From Microvirga lupini (GTDB taxonomy: Bacteria > Pseudomonadota > Alphaproteobacteria > Rhizobiales > Beijerinckiaceae), in NCBI RefSeq assembly GCF_014191055.1, contig NZ_JACHWB010000001.1, forward strand, positions 1,021,875 to 1,085,874: a DNA stretch of 64,000 bases, written 5' to 3'. Position numbers and translations under genes: made by a program. Below the pieces are notes generated by a model. It did no database searches and was not told where the DNA came from. It saw only the letters and a program-made list of their open reading frames with translations. Numbering within the stretch: position 1 is the stretch's first letter; the number at the start of each line of letters is the position of its first letter. Positions 61,091 through 64,000 of this stretch are shown here, piece by piece.

Positions 61091-62035
61091 ATGAAGCAAA
61101 GCCAGCAAACCACGCTTCGCGCCGCCGTGACCCTCATCGGAACCGGAGTTCATTCCGGGGATGAAGTGAAGATGATCCTTCATCCGGCTGAAGCGAACCA
61201 TGGCATTGCCTTTCTCCGCACCGGTCTTCCGGGCGGCCTGGACCGACTGATCGATGCTCGGCATCTGGCGGTGACCGCCACCGAGCTGTGCACGGTCATC
61301 GGCGACCGCGATACGGGCGCGGTCGCCACCATCGAACACCTCATGGCGGCTCTTTCCGGCCTCGGCATCGACAACGTTCTTGTCGAGATCGACGGGCCGG
61401 AAGTGCCGATTCTCGACGGCAGCTCGGCGCCGTACATCGATGCCATCGATCAGGTGGGCATCACGGTTCAGGGCGTTACCCGCCGCTACATCAAGGTTCT
61501 CAAGCCCGTCCGCGTCACGCAGGGCCGGGCCTTCGCAGAGCTCCTCCCGAACGAGCGCGCCTTCCGCCTCGACGTGGAGATCGATTTCCCGACCCCGGTG
61601 ATCGGCCGCCAGCGCAAGGTCGTCGACCTGTCTCCCTCCGTGTTCCGCCGCGAGATCTCCCGCGCCCGCACCTTCGGCTTCATGCGTGACGTGGAGAAGC
61701 TCTGGAGCGCCGGTTTCGCGCTCGGCGCCTCCCTCGAGAACACCGTGGCCATTGGCGACGACGGCATCATGAACCCCGAGGGTCTGCGCTATGCCGACGA
61801 GTTCGTCCGGCACAAGCTCCTCGACGCCATCGGCGACCTGTCGCTCGCCGGCCTGCCGCTGCTCGGCACCTATCGCTCCTATTGCGGCGGTCACCGCATG
61901 AACTTCTCGGTGCTGGAGGCCCTGTTCTCGAGCCGCTCCAACTACGCCATCGTGGACGCCGCGCCGCGCCGCGAGACGGGTTATGCCGAGATCGGCAATG
62001 CGGTCGCTTCGGTTTTCGCTCCCGAAGTGCACTGA
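61091..62035 (+). CDS. lpxC: UDP-3-O-acyl-N-acetylglucosamine deacetylase
   Basis: Zinc enzyme for the committed step of lipid A synthesis. It has 314 aa. Seen: TLIGTGVHSGDEVKM near 15, EHLMAALSGLGIDNVLVEID near 80 (zinc His), SFGFMRDVEKLW-like motif (TFGFMRDVEKLWSAGFALGA) near 194, HKLLDAIGDLSLAG near 240 (zinc His and Asp) and SYCGGHRMNFSVLEAL near 268. ATG 61091. It has its own control region after the ftsZ terminator. Confidence 0.97.
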   Translation: MKQSQQTTLRAAVTLIGTGVHSGDEVKMILHPAEANHGIAFLRTGLPGGLDRLIDARHLAVTATELCTVIGDRDTGAVATIEHLMAALSGLGIDNVLVEIDGPEVPILDGSSAPYIDAIDQVGITVQGVTRRYIKVLKPVRVTQGRAFAELLPNERAFRLDVEIDFPTPVIGRQRKVVDLSPSVFRREISRARTFGFMRDVEKLWSAGFALGASLENTVAIGDDGIMNPEGLRYADEFVRHKLLDAIGDLSLAGLPLLGTYRSYCGGHRMNFSVLEALFSSRSNYAIVDAAPRRETGYAEIGNAVASVFAPEVH

Positions 62036-62118
62036 ATTCTTTCTTCAAAGCACTGCTTCGATGCCATCAGAGCTCGTGTGGCCCTCCGGGTCCTCACGAT
62101 GTTCTCACCCAGGGAAAA

Positions 62119-62167
62119 AGCATCGGATTGATCCCAAAAGGGCAAATCCACTTTCGGGTCCGATGCT
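62119..62167. repeat. Intergenic imperfect palindrome (REP-like)
   Basis: AGCATCGGA at 62119-62127 and TCCGATGCT at 62159-62167 are perfect outer arms. Inside, GATCCCAAAAG faces CTTTCGGGTC almost symmetrically. It lies in the 295-base gap between lpxC and bamD. From memory it resembles a widespread Hyphomicrobiales intergenic element. The rest of that gap shows no gene. Confidence 0.7.
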
Positions 62168-62330
62168 GGAGCATCAAGGCGCCCATTGGCCGCATGATTT
62201 CGTGCAGGCTTTCTTAATTCCTATTGGGTAAACCCTGTGCTATGGGCTTGGCTCTTCCCATATGCTTGGGATAAAGAACCCTTGATGCACCGTTGAAACA
62301 TCGGGCACGGTTTTTGGAGGACCGCGAAGC

Positions 62331-63227
62331 ATGTCATTCGCGAAGGCTTATTCGGGTATGAAAGGCGCGGCCGCCCGCGCCCTGATCCTTGGCGTCTGCG
62401 GCTTGGGTCTCGCGGGTTGCGATACTCTCTCGTCGCTGAACCCGTTCGAAAAGGACACGAGCTACAAGCCCGAGATCGTATCCAACCTGCCCGCCGAGGA
62501 GATTTACAACGACGGTCTCGCCCGGGTGCAGAAGGGCGATTTCGACGGCGCGGTCACCAAGTTCAGCAGCCTCGACAAGCAGTATCCCTATACCGACTGG
62601 GCCCGCAAAGGCCTGATCATGGAGGCCTACGCCAATTACGAGGGCGGCTTCTATGACGAGGCCATCACGGCCTCTCGGCGCTACCTCCAGAGCTATCCCA
62701 ACACCACGGATGCGGCCTATGCCCAGTATCTGATGGCCTCGTCCTATTACGATCAGATCCCGGACATCACCCGCGACCAGGAGAAGTCCGAGCGCGCCAT
62801 CCTGGCCCTGCAGGAACTGGTCCAGCGCTATCCCACCTCCGAATACGTGGCCGACGCCAAGAAGAAGATCCAGGTGGCCAGCGACCAGCTTGCCGCCAAG
62901 GAGCTGGAGGTTGGCCGCTTCTATCTCCAGAAGCGTAATTACGCGGGCGCCATCAACCGCTTCCGCCATGTGGTTTCGCGCTACCAGACGACCCGTCACG
63001 TGGAAGAGGCTCTCCAGCGCCTCACCGAGGCCTACATGGCCATGGGCATCGTCAACGAGGCGCAGACCGCCGCCGCCGTTCTCGGCCACAACTTCCCCGA
63101 TTCTCCCTGGTACAAGGACGCCCACGCTCTGCTGACCAAGGGCGGCGTCGAGCCGCGAGAGGACTCCCAGTCCTGGATCAGCAAGGCCTTCCGCGGCGTT
63201 CCCCAGGTTGGTCAGCGGACGGGCTAA
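62331..63227 (+). CDS. bamD: Outer-membrane protein assembly factor BamD
   Basis: Lipoprotein of the BAM complex that inserts beta-barrel proteins. It has 298 aa. The lipoprotein signal ends GLGLAGC with acylated Cys at 30. TPR-like repeats follow: AEEIYNDGLARVQKGDFDGA, YANYEGGFYDEAITASRRYL and KRNYAGAINRFRHVVSRYQT. ATG 62331 has GGAGGA about 10 bases upstream. It ends 12 bases before recN, a common order in alphaproteobacteria. Confidence 0.96.
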   Translation: MSFAKAYSGMKGAAARALILGVCGLGLAGCDTLSSLNPFEKDTSYKPEIVSNLPAEEIYNDGLARVQKGDFDGAVTKFSSLDKQYPYTDWARKGLIMEAYANYEGGFYDEAITASRRYLQSYPNTTDAAYAQYLMASSYYDQIPDITRDQEKSERAILALQELVQRYPTSEYVADAKKKIQVASDQLAAKELEVGRFYLQKRNYAGAINRFRHVVSRYQTTRHVEEALQRLTEAYMAMGIVNEAQTAAAVLGHNFPDSPWYKDAHALLTKGGVEPREDSQSWISKAFRGVPQVGQRTG

Positions 63228-63239
63228 GCCTCACCATCC

Positions 63240-64000
63240 ATGCTCATCCAGCTGGCGATTCGCGATATCGTCCTCATCGACAGGCTTGAGCTTCATTTCC
63301 ATGAGGGCCTGAGCGTCCTCACGGGTGAGACAGGCGCGGGCAAGTCGATCCTGCTCGATGCTTTCGCCTTGGCCCTCGGCGGCCGCGGCGACGGAAGCCT
63401 CGTGCGCCATGGCGAGAACCAAGGCCAGGTGACGGCCGTCTTCGACTGCCCCATGGATCATCCGGCCCGCCGCATCGCGGCTGATGCGGATATCGACATT
63501 GACGGCGATCTGATCCTGCGTCGCGTCCAGGTGGCCGACGGGCGCACCCGCGCCTTCGTCAACGACCAGCCGGTCAGCGTCCAGGTGCTCAAGGCCATCG
63601 GAGCGACCCTGGTCGAGATCCACGGTCAGCACGACGACCGCGCTCTGGTCGATCCTGCGACCCACCGGACGATCCTCGACGCCTTTGGCGGCTTGTCGGC
63701 TGAAGTTCAGGCCGTGAATGAGGCATCACGACGTGTTCGTGAGGCTCGGCATGCCCTGCATGAGCATCGCAGCCGCATCGACAAGGCCCGCAAGGAGGCC
63801 GATTTCCTGCGTCATGCGGTCGAAGAGCTGACGACCCTCAACCCTCAGGCGGGGGAGGAGGAGGCGCTCGCAGAGCGCCGCGTGGTCATGATGCAGTCGG
63901 AGAAAGTGGCCCAGGACCTGAACGAAGCCTATGAAGTCGTCGCCGGCAACACGTCTCCGGTCAACGAACTCTCGGCGGCCGTGCGCAAGCTGGAACGGCG
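63240..64000 (+). CDS. recN: DNA repair protein RecN (3' end outside window)
   Basis: SMC-like ATPase for double-strand-break repair. About 253 residues are visible and the frame is open to the right edge. Seen: MLIQLAIRDIVLIDRLELHF start, Walker A GETGAGKSILLD at 29-40, GGRGDGSLVRHG near 48, VNDQPVSVQVLKAIG near 107, and the Q-loop-like EIHGQHD near 126. The coiled-coil region begins near residue 155. ATG 63240 follows bamD closely, so it is probably cotranscribed. Confidence 0.95.
   Translation, partial: MLIQLAIRDIVLIDRLELHFHEGLSVLTGETGAGKSILLDAFALALGGRGDGSLVRHGENQGQVTAVFDCPMDHPARRIAADADIDIDGDLILRRVQVADGRTRAFVNDQPVSVQVLKAIGATLVEIHGQHDDRALVDPATHRTILDAFGGLSAEVQAVNEASRRVREARHALHEHRSRIDKARKEADFLRHAVEELTTLNPQAGEEEALAERRVVMMQSEKVAQDLNEAYEVVAGNTSPVNELSAAVRKLER

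Overview
The window reads as chromosomal DNA of an alphaproteobacterium of the Hyphomicrobiales (Rhizobiales). The Methylobacteriaceae/Microvirga neighbourhood is my best guess from memory, not a proven assignment. The grounds are: high GC with long antisense open frames; the gene order rnpB - mraZ - complete dcw cluster - ftsQAZ - lpxC - bamD - recN; an FtsZ with a long Pro/Ala/Gln linker; an exact CtrA-type TTAA-N7-TTAAC box; and intergenic palindromes of a type common in this order. I see no rRNA, tRNA, CRISPR array, prophage or insertion sequence.

Layout, left part (1-24 kb). This part is accessory and metabolic. It holds a truncated DEAD-box RNA helicase and a small acidic protein on the minus strand, then a PP2C-like protein. 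Next is a sugar ABC importer (binding protein plus two permeases, no ATPase) with NanE, an amino-sugar epimerase. The molybdoenzyme pair msrPQ, which repairs oxidised methionine in the envelope, sits directly before the molybdate importer modABC. A peptide-use cluster follows: an M29 aminopeptidase, a peptide ABC importer and an M14-type peptidase. Then come a large RTX-repeat protein with a glycoside-hydrolase-like barrel, and an erythromycin-esterase-family protein.

Middle part (24-41 kb). ettA has a near-consensus promoter and a long leader. It is followed by AMP nucleosidase, a DMT-family exporter, and a methionine operon in which an ArsR-methyltransferase fusion regulator is translationally coupled to metF and followed by metH. 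A perfect inverted repeat lies just upstream of the regulator's start. On the minus strand are a MacAB-like export system, an AmpD/AmiD-type amidase, a DjlA-like cochaperone and a glycine-zipper lipoprotein. A lytic transglycosylase lies on the plus strand.

Right part (41-64 kb). rnpB is followed by the division and cell-wall cluster mraZ-rsmH-ftsL-ftsI-murE-murF-mraY-murD-ftsW-murG-murC-murB-ddl-ftsQ-ftsA-ftsZ. Most junctions overlap by 1-4 bases, which implies tight translational coupling. The cluster is preceded by four decamer-phased repeats that match the MraZ operator pattern. After a strong terminator, lpxC follows behind a CtrA-type box, then bamD and the start of recN. I found no clear undescribed system. 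The most promising non-coding signals are the covarying cruciform repeats at 4.6 and 24.2 kb, the ettA leader, the metF-regulator operator, the MraZ box and the palindromes in front of the RTX gene.
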